Counted from the first letter of the stretch, positions 33,301-46,776 are shown. The stretch is DNA of 64,000 nt from Hypomyces perniciosus (GCA_008477525.1 SPDT01000002.1:930001-994000); one strand, 5' to 3'. Notes: generated by a model not told the origin, from the letters alone. A program made the numbers and translations.

Positions 33301-34440
33301 AGTTATAAAAAGCTCTTTATAGTCTAAAATAGTCCCTTAGAGAATAGTAACAGGCCCTATAAGCTTTAGGAAATAAACTAGGATATAATCCTTTAATTTC
33401 TAACTCTACTATTCTCTATAATTTAAATAATAGTATTTTTATTATTACTTATATAGATAATTGTCTTTTTATTAGACTAAATAAAGAAGCTATAGCCTAG
33501 CTAAGGCTAGCTTTTAATAAAGTCTATATTATAAAAAATAAAGGCCCTGCCTTTTTCTTTTTAAGGGTTTAAATGGTTAAGGATAGAAAAAGAGGCTTTT
33601 TTGGCTTTCCTAGAAATAGTATATTATTAAAGCTATAAAGTTTTGTAACCTTTAAAATTTTATGCCTATCTAATTACCCCTGCAGCCCTTTATTTTAGCT
33701 AATAAAACTATAATTAAATTAAATAAAGCTAATACTAAACTCTTTTAAGTTATTATTAATACTATTATTTACTAAATAGTTTATACTTAAGTAGATACTA
33801 GCTTTCTAGTCTAATAGCTAGCTAGATAATTTTAAGGCCTTTATAAAGAGCATTTAAACGCAGCCTATAACCTACTATAGTATTTAAATAGTACCTAAGA
33901 TCTAGCTATTTACTATACTAGAAAATCTAATCTTATATTTATTAGTTATTGCAATAGTAATTTTGCTAGGGATAAAGAATTAAGTAAATTGATGTATAGC
34001 TATATTATTATAGTTATTAATAGGCTAATTAACTGGAAATTAAAAAGGGGCTTAATTATCTGTCTTTTTACGTTAAAAGCAGAGTTTATAGCTTTTATAG
34101 AAGCTATTAGGGAGATTCAGTAGCTTATTAGCCTATATAAAGAAGTAAATTAACTAATTATATAGCTAATCTCTTTACTTAATAATAATAAAAGTGCTAT
34201 TTCTACTTTAAATAACCCTACCCTTTATAATTGAATAAAATATACTTTATTGCGGTTTAATTATATTAGGGAATAGGTTGAAAATAGCGTTATTATAGTT
34301 AGTTATTTGGAAACTAGTAAAATGGTTACTGATAGGCTTATTAAGCCTCTTTTAAGTCTGAAATTAAGGAATTTTATAAGTCTCTTTAATCTTAAGATTT
34401 TACTTAAGGTATATACCTCAGGTTTTTACTTTTCTTATAG
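30340..34440 (+). pseudogene. C-2 gag-pol, RIP-degraded Copia polyprotein
   Basis: Copia order is clear. Gag end 30340-30850; protease region about 30880-31100; GAG-pre-integrase near 31636-31700, where the expected R-L-G-H reads R-L-G-Y; integrase core about 31830-32250, including Q-N-G-L-I-E-Y near 32115, the altered Q-N-G-x-x-E-R. RT (RVT_2) about 32940-33570 has I-D-F-I-S-V-F-L-N-G, and Y-I-D-N (33450-33461) for Y-V-D-D, with one Asp lost. RNase H about 33850-34330. Stops are spread throughout. Confidence 0.85.
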
Positions 34441-34589
34441 CTATTAGCTATTTTATAGCTATTAGCTATCTTTATTATTTTTAGCTATATTAACTATCCT
34501 TTTTATTATTTATATTCTAGTTACTTTCCTATATCTAGATTTTATATTTACTTTAAAGTTATATAGGATAGTATTTATTCTAGAGGGAG

Positions 34590-35170
34590 TGGTAAAAAGG
34601 AGGGCTAAAAAGTAAGGATTATAGTGTATTTAGGTAACCTTCCTATTCTGGCTAGACCTAGAATTAGGCCTGATGCTAGGACTAAGTTCTAGAGGAACTT
34701 TGGTGTAAGTTAGGAAATTTCTGTTATCTTTAATAATAATAATTAAGCTAGGACTAGCTATCCCGCTTACCCTAGATTTAATATAATGGCTATAATGGCT
34801 ATTGTGAAAAATCTGACTAAAATGGTTTCCTGTTTGTATGGCTGTAAGTCGATTTAGCCGATTTCCTATATAAATGAATTTTGCGGAAAATAGGAATAGG
34901 GCTACAAACCTAATTCTACTGCTATATTCCTATTATTTAGTTGGAGGACTATTATAGAAGATAAAGCTATTGTTTATACAATCACTTCTATACCAGCCGT
35001 ATATACACTAGATATTCTATAGCTTTCTAGCTATTAGTTTAGTTACAATTTAATTATTTATTTATTATTAACCTAATTAGACTCTTAGTCGTTTCCTTAT
35101 TGCTGCGTTGTGTATAGCTTCCTAGAAGCTATATATAAATAAGGTTTAGTATAACCTTGTTATTTTAATA
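34590..35170 (+). repeat. C-2 3' LTR
   Basis: 581 bp, preceded by the TCTAGAGGGAGT purine tract, ending TTATTTTAATA. The next base begins inverted C-3 RT sequence. Confidence 0.94.
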
Positions 35171-37894
35171 CCTTAAAGAAAAAGGCAGGGCCTTTATCTT
35201 TTATAGTATAAACTTTATTAAAAGCTAGCTTCAGCTAAGCTATAGCTTCTTTATCTAGTTTAATAAAAAGACAGTTATTTATATAAGTAATAATAAAAAT
35301 ACTATTATTTAAATTATAAAAAATAGTAGAGTTAAACATTAAAGGCTTATATCTTAGTTTATTTCCTAAGGCTTATAAAGCCTGCTGCTATTCTTTAAAA
35401 GACTGTTTTAGACTATAAAGAACTTTCTGTAATTAAATAACCTAATCTATATTAAGGTTATAACCTAGCTTTTTAAGAATAAATTTAACTTTAAAGGAAG
35501 CTTAACTAGTATAGTCTTTAAACCCTTTAGGAAAGTTAAGGAAAATAGTTTCTTTAAATATCCTGTTAAGGAATACACTAATAAAATCAATTTATTTGAT
35601 TTCCTAGTTATAGATAATAGCTAGGGCTAATAGGAGCTATTAAGTAAAAGGAATAGCTGTTAAGGCGAACGTTTAGTTAAAATCTATTCCTTCTAGTTAT
35701 TGAAAACCCTTAACAACTAGCCTAGCTTTAAATTTTACTATTTTATTATTCTAGTTTTTTTTAGTCTTTGAAACTAATCGACTAATAATAAGATTCCTGC
35801 CTTTAAGAATACTATTACACTTAATAAAAGTAAAGGTATATTATTTAATTAACTGGTTAAATTCACTATAAATCGCTTTTAGCCATTTAATTTTATTAAA
35901 ACTATAAACTACTTGCCTAAGCATTTATAGGTTTTATACTACAGCAGCTAAAAAGGCTAGCTTTTTAACGCTATTATAATGAAAATAGGATATATCTATA
36001 TCTATAGGATCCTTTATAACTGTAAAGTCTTATATAACTAGTATAAAAATAAAGGGAATAGTAGTAGGTACTCCCTTTAAAATAAAGTTAAAGAGTAAGG
36101 GATTAATATCTTAAAAGCTAGGAATTATTTAATTTATAAAATCTAACTTTATTTCTCCCTTTAATTCTTTATTATCTTAACTTATAGTAAGCTTTAGGAT
36201 TTAAAGTTTAGGAATTTTATCTTTATATAGCTTTATAGTTAATAATTTAAAAACTATATATCTAGATAGAATATAAATAAAATAAATATTATTACTTAAA
36301 ACTGCTAATAGTCTCCTAGCTTTAGTCCTAAAGGCTAATTTATAGCCTTTAGCCCTTTATTCTTATAAAACAAATACTTTATAATAAAAGCTAATAATCC
36401 TATATTTTTATAAATTAGGCTTATAATCTTTATTAAAGTCTAGGCTTTTATATAATTCTTAATAAAAGTAAAGTCATTATTAGTAATAGCTATATAGTTA
36501 ATTAATTTAAAAACTGCAGTAATAATAAAATTCTAGAGATATAGGGGTAAGTTAGCTGCTATAATAGTAGCCTATAGCCTATCTAATAAAACTCTAATAA
36601 AGTATTTTATTAGACTATTTTATTTATAAATATAAAGGCTGCTATAGGAATATATAATTCTTAAAGAAAAGAGCCAGGTTTAAAATTCTTAATTAATTTC
36701 CTTTCCGCTATTATAATAAAATTCCTTAAAATACTGGTTATACTGCATTTTTAGGGTATTTATAAAGCTTTATATAATAGCTAAAAGGGTAAGTCTATTA
36801 TAATCTCTTAACAGGAATAGCTACCTATATCTTAATTTTTTATTAATAATTAAAAGACTAATAGGGGCTTTATTATAAGGCAGTAGCTTTATAAAGAAAG
36901 TATTAGCTTTTAAATAATTTAAAAAGGCTAATAAATTAAGAATTGGCTTTAAATTAAGCCTTTTAATAGCTTTTCCTTTATTAGATGCTAGGCAATAAAA
37001 TTTAGTCTTTTTAATAAAATTAAAGTTAAAAATTCCTATAATTATTTTAATAGTCTTTTTTAATAGACTTAAATTAATATAACTTAATCTTTTATACTAT
37101 AAAAAAGCTAGCTTTAGTAGCTTATAGCTAAAACTAGTAATAGTCTCTCCCTTTAGTTTAGATAGCTTAATAACTTCTAAATCTTTAGTAATAGAGGATT
37201 CCTTAAATATATAAAGCCTTTCCTTTATAAAGGTATCCTTTATAGGCTTATTCCCTTTTATTTCTTTAGGCAATAGGGGTATATAAAGCCCCTCTTCCTT
37301 TACTTAGCCTAAGGTTTTAAGGAGTTTAAAGAAATCTTTTCCTTTAAGATTATTTTTCTTTATAAGCTTAAAACTAGATTTAGTTAATTATTTTTTTAAA
37401 GCTATTGCTTTTAAAATAGCGATATATTCTTAAGCCTTTTCCTCGCTAATAGCAGGAATTTAAACCTATATAAAGCTATAAGCTTTATAGCTATTTATAT
37501 AGCTATATAGTATAGTATATCCTTTAATTATAAGGAAAAAACTATATTTTAAGGGATTTAGTAGCCCTATTAACTCTATAGTTTTTATAAAAAGAGTATT
37601 ATACTATATATATCCTTTAGTTTAGTAATACCTTAAACTACTTATAAGGTTTATATTTAACTGTAAATAATACAGGGTATTTAGCAATTTTATCTTTTTA
37701 TAGTTATTATCTTTATTAAAGATATTAAAAGTAGCTGCATTTATTCCCTTAAAGGTAACAGGGCCCCCGCCAATATAAATAACATTTAAATCCCTGTTAT
37801 TAAATCTATAGTCTATAAACTATTTCCTAGAATTAACTATATAAACTATAGATTTAGTATTACATAATAGACTATCTTAAATAGAAAGTTTAAA
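35171..37894 (-). pseudogene. C-3 pol: protease, integrase, RT
   Basis: Reading from 37894 down to 35171, this is colinear with C-2 30850-33560. The GAG-pre-integrase segment lies near 37100, the integrase core near 36900-36500, and RT about 35800-35171. The RT box reads Y-I-N-N (codons near 35290), both catalytic Asp lost, versus Y-I-D-N in C-2. The two copies were therefore mutated independently. Confidence 0.83.
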
Positions 37895-37899
37895 GGGTT
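37895..37899. repeat. Left target-site duplication of B-2 (gggtt)
   Basis: Exact match to 44603-44607. C-2 near 30837 shows the unoccupied site. Confidence 0.92.
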
Positions 37900-38071
37900 T
37901 ATTATAGCACTAACTGTAACGCAATATTAACGCCCTATTATGTAAGCCCCGGTTATATAACCAGGCCCTAACGCATTCCTAGCTATAGCTTTCTATAAAG
38001 CTTTAAGGCTTTCTTGCTCCTTATAGTATAATAACAATATTTGCCTTAACCTGCCTTTTTATACTGTAATA
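37900..38071 (+). repeat. B-2 5' LTR
   Basis: 172 bp, RIP-mutated (starts TATTATAGCAC, ends ACTGTAATA). Confidence 0.95.
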
Positions 38072-38109
38072 GTTTATACTATCCCTTAACTTAGCTGCAT
38101 TATCGCGAG

Positions 38110-40500
38110 GTATATATTTAATTAATTATAAATTCCTTTAGAATCCCCCTTTATTCCTAAACCTATAATAACGCCTTTATAGCCTAGCCTTTATCCTTTA
38201 AACCCTATATCTATAAAAAACTAATTATAAGTAAAGTAAATATAAATGCCTTAAACCTTACTTTATAGCTTAACTTAGCCTAATAGACTATAGTTTTAGC
38301 TATAGAGTTTATACGTTTCCCTTTTCTCTTTAAAACCTTATAAAAGTCTAGTATTAATAGTAACTATATATATTTAATAAATACAATTATTAAAGATAAT
38401 AACTTTTATTATTAATTTTATCTTTTTAGCTAAGTAATTAAAAAGGGCTTAATTTAATAAAAAGAATAAAAATAAACCTTTAAATAAGAAATCTTAAAGT
38501 AGGCAGCTGAAAATTAAAACCTTAAAGTATAAATTAAAGTTTAAGTTAAAGCCTTAAATGCAGCTTTACTATTAAACCCTAGAAATAATAATCTACTTAA
38601 CTGCTATTAAATTAAAGACTTTAAGTAATTTAATAATAAATAAAAAGATATTATTAAATATTAGTAAAAATATATTAACTAATATTCCTAAATTAATATT
38701 ACCTTTATAGGTAATTAATTAATCTTTTTAATTAAATTTAAAAAAATCTTATATATTATAAATCTTTTAAAAAGAGATATATATTAACTATAATACAAAC
38801 ACTTTAATACTATTATTAAAAGTTTTAATAACCTTGCCTAATAGTATTAAAAAACTAATATAGTACTTTTTATTAATTTTAATAAGTAATATAAAATAAT
38901 TAACCTCTTTTAAAAGGTATTACAGTCTTTTAATAACCTATATATATTAAATAAGCCTTTTTAAAACTTTATAGCAGAGTTATTTATATTAGGCAGTAAA
39001 TATAGTAAAACTGCTAAATAGATAGTAAATGCTTTAAAGATAAAGGTTTCTTAAAAGCTTACTAATACTATAAAAACCTAAGTAATTAAGCCAGATAAGT
39101 CTAACTTTACTAAATAATACCAACTCTACTAAACTATCTATAATAGGCTTTAAAAGGGCGCCTACTATAACGCCCTCTATACTGCCTAAATAGGCTAGTG
39201 TTAATAAAGCTATTAATAGCAGTAGTATTAGTATTAACAGTAATATTACTAACGCCAGCAAAATAACCAAGCCACTGCCTTAACGCTAGCCAGTAACCTA
39301 ATATAATTAAATACTATATATACCCTATTACTTTACCTTTAAATCTCTTATAAGGAATATATTACTAAAAGACTTTACTTTTACTGCAAAAAAGCAGGCT
39401 ATAGCTTTAATAAATATAATAAAAAAAAGCAGTTTAATATACACTAAGGCAATCTATATTAAATATAAAATTAAAACTATTAAATTTAGCTATATTAGCT
39501 ATACCTTAAATTAATAGTACTTTAAAGCTAATAATAAAATAGCTTAGTAAGGTATAATAACTAAACTCTAGTAGCACGCTAATATTACCTGCAATGCCTA
39601 GGTAACCTATAAATCTAGGCCTTAAATAATACACCCTCTCTAAATATCAATAAAAATAATAACAATAGCGCTGCCTTATTAACTTTTAGCCTACCTTAAT
39701 TTAGCTAAACCTACCTATTAAGAACCTAGACTTAACTTGCAAACCAAGGAAAAGACTAACCTCTGCTAAAAGTTGTAAATAGAGGTTAACTATAAACAGG
39801 ACTATTATCCTAGAATAAATCTACTGCTATCTTTTTAATTGAAAACCCTTTAAACTTAAATTAATAGACAGTAAATCCCTTTTAATATAAACTATACTAT
39901 TCCTTGCGCATAATATCTATATTAAGATAAAAGCTTTAATAGATAACAGCTATATACCTTAAGCTTTTATTAGCTACGCTTTTATTAAGCGATTTAGTAT
40001 TACTACTTAATAACTACTATTTACTAGGAATCTTTTATTTATTAATAAAAGTATAGCTAATAAAATTTTAAATTTCTTTATTATATAAACTATAATTAAC
40101 TTTTACAAAAAACTCTACCTCTTTTTTATTATAAATATCCTTAATAATATACCTATAATCCTTAGCCTTTTATAGCTAAGAAAATATAATTTTAATATTA
40201 ACTGGGAGGAGTTAACTATTACTTTTAAATCCTATTACTGTTATAACTACTATTTCCTAAGAAGTATAGCCAGCCCTATATAGGTTTTAATAGCAGTTAA
40301 AATAAAAAATAACTTCATTAAAGCTAATATAAAGAGTATATATTACCAGCAACTAATAGTTAAAAACGCCTTAAATAAAGCAAAGCCTAACTTAACTAAA
40401 TAAAGAACTACACTATACTAGCAATTATTAATTAAGAATACTTTAAAAGAAATAAACTATAACCTGATTAGGGAAAGAGCCTTTAAACTGTATATTCTAT
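38110..40500 (+). pseudogene. B-2 gag, RIP-degraded, with zinc knuckle remnant
   Basis: Region between leader and pol. At 39376-39417 the translation Y-F-Y-C-K-K-A-G-Y-S-F-N-K-Y fits CX2CX4HX4C with two Cys and the His turned to Tyr by single transitions, a nucleocapsid zinc knuckle destroyed by RIP. Capsid lies upstream (about 38700-39300). Stops prevent any product. Confidence 0.75.
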
Positions 40501-43500
40501 AAACCTTAACGCTAAACTAAGATTATTATATAACCTATAGGTATAATGGAACTAATAATAAGGAAATATAAGTATAAATAATCCCGAACTAAATATATAT
40601 AAAGCTACTGCCTGCCTTTATAATCTGCAGTTAACAATAAAAAAGGAAACCCCTATTAAAGCTATTACTATTACTTTTTAATGTATTATTTCCGCAAAAC
40701 TAAACTAAACTTTAAGATTAAAAAGCACGCCTAAATATAGCAGATATATAGATAATAGCAGCTATAAACTTTATTACCTTCTATTAATAACTATATATCC
40801 GTATAATAAAAGTAACTTAAAAGGAGATTAATTAAGCTATTAAAACTAAAGAACTAATACCTATTACCTTACCAAAGCTTTTAAATAAGTTTTTCTAATA
40901 AATATTTACAGGATAGGGAGACTATATTAAAGTAAAAATAGTATTATTTAAAGAAATATATAACTTTATCGATAAATACTACTCCCTAGTATAATTAAGA
41001 AAGATTATAGCTGCTAATATTAAGAAATTTATAGCAGGGAAACCTAAGTTTAGTAAACTAAATATCCTAAAAAAACTGCTATTTTAGCTATATAACTTAT
41101 ATAACGCTTTCCTGCTAAAGACAGTAAATAAGCTTCCCCTATAACAGGTTTAAGACTATAAAATTAAAATACTGCCAAGAAAAGACCTACTATACTAAAA
41201 GAATAGGCTATTTTTACCTAATAAACTGCAGGTAATAAGAAAATAATTAGATAATAATTTAGCGAAAAGATTTATCTGCAAATCGCAAGTATAATATACT
41301 ACTCCCCTCCTTTTAGCAGTAAAATTAAGAGGCAGCGTTTATATCTGCTAAAATTATTAAGGGTTAAATAATATTACTATTAAAAATCAGTACTTATTGC
41401 TATTAATCCAGGAAACCTTTAATGCCTTAAGTTAAGTAAAGGTATATATAAAACTCAATATTATTGCTGCGTTTAATAACCTCTATATCGCTAAAGGGGA
41501 TATATAGAAAACAGCGTTTATTATAAGGTTCAGCCTTTTCGAGACATTAATTATACCTTTTAGCCTCTATAATACACCTATTATATTCTAATACTATATT
41601 AACTATACTCTCTATAACCTCTTTAACTGCATCTATACAGTATATTTTAATAATATCCTTATATATTTATTATATTAAAAAGAGTATTAAAAATATATAT
41701 ATAAAATAGTAACCCGCCTTTAAAACACTAGCCTCTAAATTAACATTATTAAATGCAAGTTTAAAATAATAAAAATAAAATACTTTAGCCTAATTATTAC
41801 CTTAAAGGGACTAAAAATAAATCTTAAAAAAGTTAAGGCTATATTAAATTAGCAATTACTTAAAGGAATAAAAAACCTATAAAAGTTCCTTAACTTTATA
41901 AATTTCTATTACTATTTTATTTAAAAATACTTTAAAATAACTATACTATTAAATAAGCTTTTAAAGAAAGATTAACTATATACTTAAAAAGAGAAATAGC
42001 AGGAAGCCTTTAACTTAATTAAATATACCTTTAAATTAGCTTTAGTCTTAGCCCTCTTTAACTATAATAAATAAACAGTCTTTAAAATTAATGCCTTTAA
42101 CTAAATATTAGGCAGTATCCTGTTATAGTATAATAAAAAGGGTATTTTATACTTTATTGCATTCTTTCTATAAAGTATAATATTTAAGAATATAACTATA
42201 AAATCTATAATAAAAAACTCTTAACTATTATTAAAGCAATAAAAAAATAGCGCCTAGAATTATAAAACTTATAAAAGTTTAATATTATTATAGACTATAA
42301 AAACCTTAAATAGTTTACCTTAATAAAAGCCTTAAATTAATAGTAAGTCTAATAGTCTAAATTCCTCTTTAACTTTAACTTTTATATTATTTACTAACCT
42401 AGCTTTAAGGCTATAAAACCTAACACTTTAAATAAAAAAGCAGAAAACAGGCCTATAAAATCAAACCCCTTTAATAACTAAATTAAAAACAGGCAATATA
42501 CTATCCTCCTATGAAGTTCTTTTAGCCTTAAAGCTTAAGCGATATTTTAAAAAAAAGTTTTATTAAATATTAAACTGTCTATAAAGGCTGCCCCTATAGC
42601 TATAATAATACTAACAGAAAACAAACTAATCGATAACCTAATTACAGTAGTATATAAATAAAATACTATAGTAAAAGAAATAGCAACTGTACTTTAAGAC
42701 CTTAATATTTACTAATAGCTAAAATAGCTCTATAAAGAACTTTAAATTATAATAAATAACTGCCAAGTAATAAATAATAGAATTTATTATTAAGAGTAGC
42801 TTTTTATTCCCCTTAATAATAAGCTTTAAATATAAATCCTATTTAGAAACTATTTAAATAGCTTAGTTAAATATTTAGGTAAGTTTAAAACTCTAGACTT
42901 TATTAGCCAAATAGACTAATAGCTATAGATCTTAAAAGACATTAAAGTATTTATATAAGCCTGTAAACTATATATTAAAATAAAGGCCTCGCGATCTTTA
43001 CTATAAGGCTTCTTTTAACTATTATTAATCCTATTTTATATATAATTAACTATCTCTATTAACTATATTATATTATTACTTAAATTATACTAATCTAATA
43101 CTATTTATAAGTATTTACTAGTAATAGTCTGCTGCCTTATAAAAATATATTATTTTATACCTATTACTTTACTATTAATAAAAAAGCTAGCTAATGCATT
43201 TATTAATAAGATTTACTGCCTTTATAGTATATTTAATAATATTATATTAGACTATAGTATATAGTTTATATTAGAATTCTAAAAATAACTCTTAAAGTAA
43301 TTAAAAGTTATATTAAAACAGTTATTAGCCTTTTACTTTAAAACTAATAGCTAAACTAAAAGGATTAATATAAATATAAAATAATACCTATAAGCTTTTA
43401 TTAACTTTTACCAGGATAACTAGGCCTATTAGCGTCTATTAGCTGAATTCACTGCAAATAATATAATATCTAAAACTATTAGTATATTGCTGTTTTTTAT

Positions 43501-44405
43501 TAATTATAGTTTTAACCCTCGCTTAAAGATAAAGCCTTTATAGCCTTGCTTGCTAAACCTCTCTGCAGTAAAGAAAAAAGAGTTTTTTTATGCTAATATT
43601 ATTGCTAAGCAATTTAAATGCATTATTATATAGCTAAAAGCCTTTACTAAAGCCTTAAGAAAAAAATATAAAGAAAACGTAAATATATAGAGAGAGGCAT
43701 TATTAATTTATACTATTAAGTAAAAAGTCTTTATTAATATATAAAATATAAAGATTAACTGGCTAATAAAGAAGCTAGATAATAAATAGGTAAGGCCTTA
43801 TATAATAATAAAGGTATACCTATAAGCCTATACTATTAGCCTGCTAAAAGGCATTAAAATTTTCCTAGTTTTATATAACCCCCTCCTGTAACTTAAAACA
43901 GCTACTTTACTGCATTTAAGGCAAAAGATAATTAATAAAGCTAAGTTAAGGAATATTTAAAGCAGAATACTAAAAAGAAAAGATAATATAAATAAAATAT
44001 AAGAGAAATAGGAGTTTAAAGCGCTTTTAGATTATTATAATAATAATAGATTCTACTACTTTATTAAATAGAAATACTATACTGCTATATAGTAACTAGC
44101 TAAAGACCTGTAAAGTTAAGAGAGGGTAATATAAGACTTTTATAAAAGAAACCTAAAAAAGCTAGGCTTACTGCAATAGGTACTGAAAGGAATTATAAAA
44201 AAGGAAAAGGAGGAAATAGCTAGAAAAAAACCAATGCCTATAAAGCGTTAACCGAAAACTATACTGCGCTAAAGCCTATAACTAAACTATATATTACTAA
44301 TACTAAAAACTATACAATTCGCCCTATTTACCTTTATATTAGAAATATTAAAATAGATTACCTGGAATTTTAATTTATATAAGTAATATAGCTATTCGCG
44401 GCTAA
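40500..44405 (+). pseudogene. B-2 pol: RT, RNase H, integrase, chromodomain
   Basis: RT about 41200-41900, with P-L-L-L-A-V-K near 41305 and the catalytic box Y-F-N-N (41643-41654; both Asp changed to Asn). RNase H about 42050-42500. The integrase zinc finger is near 42950-43010, where one Cys of the C-x-x-C pair reads Tyr. Integrase core about 43060-43300, with L-V-I-V near 43115. Integrase C-terminal region 43550-43950. Chromodomain 44040-44190, reading D-Y-Y-N-N-N-R-F-Y-Y-F-I-K with later Trp codons as TAG, then L-A-K-D-L. Family-typical order. Confidence 0.85.
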
Positions 44406-44410
44406 ATAGC

Positions 44411-44430
44411 GTAATAAAGGGGGGGGGTAC
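44411..44430 (+). promoter_or_regulatory. B-2 polypurine tract
   Basis: GTAATAAA then nine Gs and TAC, abutting the 3' LTR. Confidence 0.87.
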
Positions 44431-44602
44431 TGTTATGGCACTGACTGTAACGCGATGTTAACGCCCTGTCACGTAAGCCCTGGTCATGTAACTAGGCCCT
44501 AACGCGTTCCTAGCTATAGCTTTCCGTAAAGCCTTAGGGCTTTCTCGCTCCCTACAGCACAACAACGATATTTGCCCTGACCTGCCTTTCTGTACTGTGA
44601 TA
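44431..44602 (+). repeat. B-2 3' LTR
   Basis: 172 bp, TGTTATGGCAC to TACTGTGATA, much less RIP-mutated than the 5' LTR. Confidence 0.95.
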
Positions 44603-44607
44603 GGGTT

Positions 44608-46180
44608 TAGGTTTTTTAAAAGATTTAGAAGGCTTAAAAGGATTAAAAGACTTTTTTCCTTTTTTAGCGTTTAAGGTATATAGAAGATCTCGATTACTAT
44701 TTAAACTGCTAATAGATTTAGTAGAAAACTCTTTTAATAGCTCTTTTAAGCTATACTCCTTAGTAGCTAAATAATATATACTAGCAAAAGCAGTATCCTT
44801 TATAGTTTACTTCTAGTTTTATTGGTTCTAATTCTTTTGATTTTTCTAATTTCCTTTCTATTTATTGGAATTAGAAGCTGGCTTTTAATTAGGGGACTTA
44901 AAAGGGCCCAAGGCCTTATTAACTTTATATACAGTAAAAGATAGATTCTTAGTCTCTTTTAATATATCTGCCATAAAAAACTCAATATTAAAACCTTCAG
45001 TTAATTGCCTAATAGCTTTACTAGATCTAATAGTTCCTTTAATTCTTTTAGCCTATTAAAAATAAATCTTTTCTAAGGAATTTAAATATTAATTTACTTA
45101 ATTTAGTATATTAATATTAACCTTTAAAATAGCTAGCTTAGCTAATTAGCCGTTAAAAGTAGTATTAAATTTAGTTAAAGATCCTTTATAATTACTATAA
45201 TTTAATAAATAAAATTCCCTATAAAGGGAATCTCTTTATAAAGTATTAAAGTAACTATATTATCTCTTTAATATTAAAAATGCTTCTTTTAGGCTTTAAA
45301 TCCAAGTAATAGATATAGTAGGAATAGCTATTAAACTATCCCTAATTAGTATAAGTAACAGGGCCTATTCTAAATCAAATAAAGAATCAGTAACTATAGG
45401 ATTTTCTATAAAAGTATAGTAATTTATAGCCTTTAACATAATACTTAAAGACTGTTTCTATTAATCAAAGTTATTAAGGCCTACTAGCTTATAGCTTTCT
45501 GGAAAGCTATAGACTTTTTTTAATACCTCTTTAATAAAACTACTATTTAAAGTAAAAATAGTATTTTAAGGTTAAGGAATAAATAAAAATAGAACCTGGA
45601 TTAGTATAGGAATAGGAGTAGGAGCTTATATTAGTACTAAAATAAAGGCTATAGGATTAATTTATATTGGATTAATAGTCTATTATTAAAGCTTTAATAT
45701 TGCAGCAGCTAGGCTAGCTAAAGTATTAAATAACTGAGTTATAGTATTATTTTAACCCTTTAACTGTGCCTTAACTGTCTTAGTAAGAGCCCTCTGTGCC
45801 TAAAGCTTTTATTTTATATTCTGCACCTAAATAAATAAATCCCTTTACTGCTAAAGAGAGCTATTATCCTTAATTAAGGAAATAGGGCTGCTAGGAGCCC
45901 TAATAGGCTAATTTATACTGCTAATATCAGACCTATATCCTATAAAAATAGGATATATACTATATAGTATATAGAAATAGTAATACAAATAGTATTACTG
46001 TAACTGTAATAGTATTTATAGTAGAAGCCTAGGAATAGCTTCTAGTAGCCAAAATCCAAGAATACTAATATAAGCACTAGGATAAGTACTATAAAAACCC
46101 GCTATAAGTGCTATAGTAGCGCTAGGGGAAGTGCTATAACTACTAGAAAAATCCACTAATAAAGACCCAAGGAAAACTCT
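44608..46180 (-). pseudogene. C-3 gag, RIP-degraded
   Basis: Minus strand, from just after the primer site down to the B-2 insertion. A stretch near 45330-45080 has the pattern W-x-S-L-K-E-A-F followed later by G-S-L-T-K-F-N and Y-L-N-S-L-E, typical of Copia gag (UBN2-like) capsid sequence. Stops occur at many former Gln and Trp codons. The 5' untranslated part near 46000-46180 has repeated AGTGCTATA-like motifs. Confidence 0.7.
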
Positions 46181-46184
46181 CCTA

Positions 46185-46195
46185 GGCTCATAACC
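46185..46195 (-). promoter_or_regulatory. C-3 primer binding site (initiator Met tRNA anticodon arm)
   Basis: On the minus strand, GGTTATGAGCC follows the 5' LTR directly. It is complementary to GGCTCATAACC, the anticodon arm of eukaryotic initiator Met tRNA. Copia-type elements are known to prime from an internal fragment of this tRNA. It also fixes the orientation of C-3. Confidence 0.75.
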
Positions 46196-46776
46196 TATTA
46201 AAATAACAAGGTTATACTAAACCTCATTTATATATAGCTTCTAGGAAGCTATATATAACGCAGCAATAAGGAAACGACTAAGAGTCTAATTAGGTTAATA
46301 ATAAATAAACAATTAAATTGTAACTGAACTAATAGCTAGAAAGCTATAGAATATCTAGTATATATGCAGCTAGTGTAAAAGTGATTGTATAAACAATAGC
46401 TTTATCTTCTATAATAGTCCTCCGACTAGATAATAGGAATATAGCGGCAGAATTGGGTTCGTGGCTTTATTTCTATTTTCTGCAAAATTCATTTATATAG
46501 GAAATCGGCCAAATCGACTCACGGCCATATAAACAGGAAACCATTTTAGTCAGATTTTTCATAATAGCTATTATGGCCATTACATTAAGTCTAGGGTAGG
46601 CGGGATAGCTGGTCCTAGCTCAATTGTTATCGTTAAAGATAACAGAAATTTCCTAACTTACACCAAAGTTCCTCCGGAACTCGGTCCTAGCGTCGGGCCT
46701 AATTCCGGGTCTAGCCAGAATAGGAAGGTTACCTAAATACACTGTAATCCTTACTTTTTAGCCCTCCTTTTTAACA
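46196..46776 (-). repeat. C-3 5' LTR
   Basis: 581 bp in reverse orientation. Its start (TGTTAAAAAGG) faces C-4 at 46777. Confidence 0.94.

Larger units (their letters stand above)
30340..35170 (+). mobile_element. Ty1/Copia family C, copy C-2 (5'-truncated)
   Basis: Starts inside gag by comparison with C-3 (about 45100 on the minus strand) and continues through protease, integrase, RT, RNase H and a complete 3' LTR (34590-35170). There is no 5' LTR; the left end joins the unclassified block with no TSD. Its 3' LTR abuts inverted C-3 sequence at 35171, the junction described in the findings. Confidence 0.9.
37900..44602 (+). mobile_element. Ty3/Gypsy family B, copy B-2 (complete, uninterrupted)
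   Basis: 6703 bp with two 172-bp LTRs and exact TSD gggtt. This is the only B copy without a nested insertion and the reference for B-1 and B-3. Order: 5' LTR, untranslated leader, gag with zinc knuckle, protease region, RT, RNase H, integrase, chromodomain, polypurine tract, 3' LTR. RIP-mutated throughout, but the 3' LTR and the first part of pol are less affected. Confidence 0.96.
35171..46776 (-). mobile_element. Ty1/Copia family C, copy C-3 (inverted 5' half, carries B-2)
   Basis: Minus-strand C element from its 5' LTR (46196-46776) through gag and integrase to the end of RT at 35171, where it stops at the LTR end of C-2. B-2 is inserted at 37900-44602 with TSD gggtt. The missing 3' part of the element lies just beyond its own 5' LTR, in plus orientation (C-4), so C-3 plus C-4 are one element with its 5' part inverted. 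Confidence 0.9.

Noticed and set aside
28157..35170. Complete Copia element with LTRs at 28157 and 34590
   Set aside because: The LTR at 28157-28736 is followed at once by its own TSD (acctc), so it is a solo LTR. C-2 homology starts only at about 30340.
39034..39270. 78-codon minus-strand frame with a very hydrophobic start, like a membrane peptide
   Set aside because: It is antisense to B-2 gag. The hydrophobic run comes from translating a TA-rich repeat of AGT/AAT units; nothing marks it as a gene.
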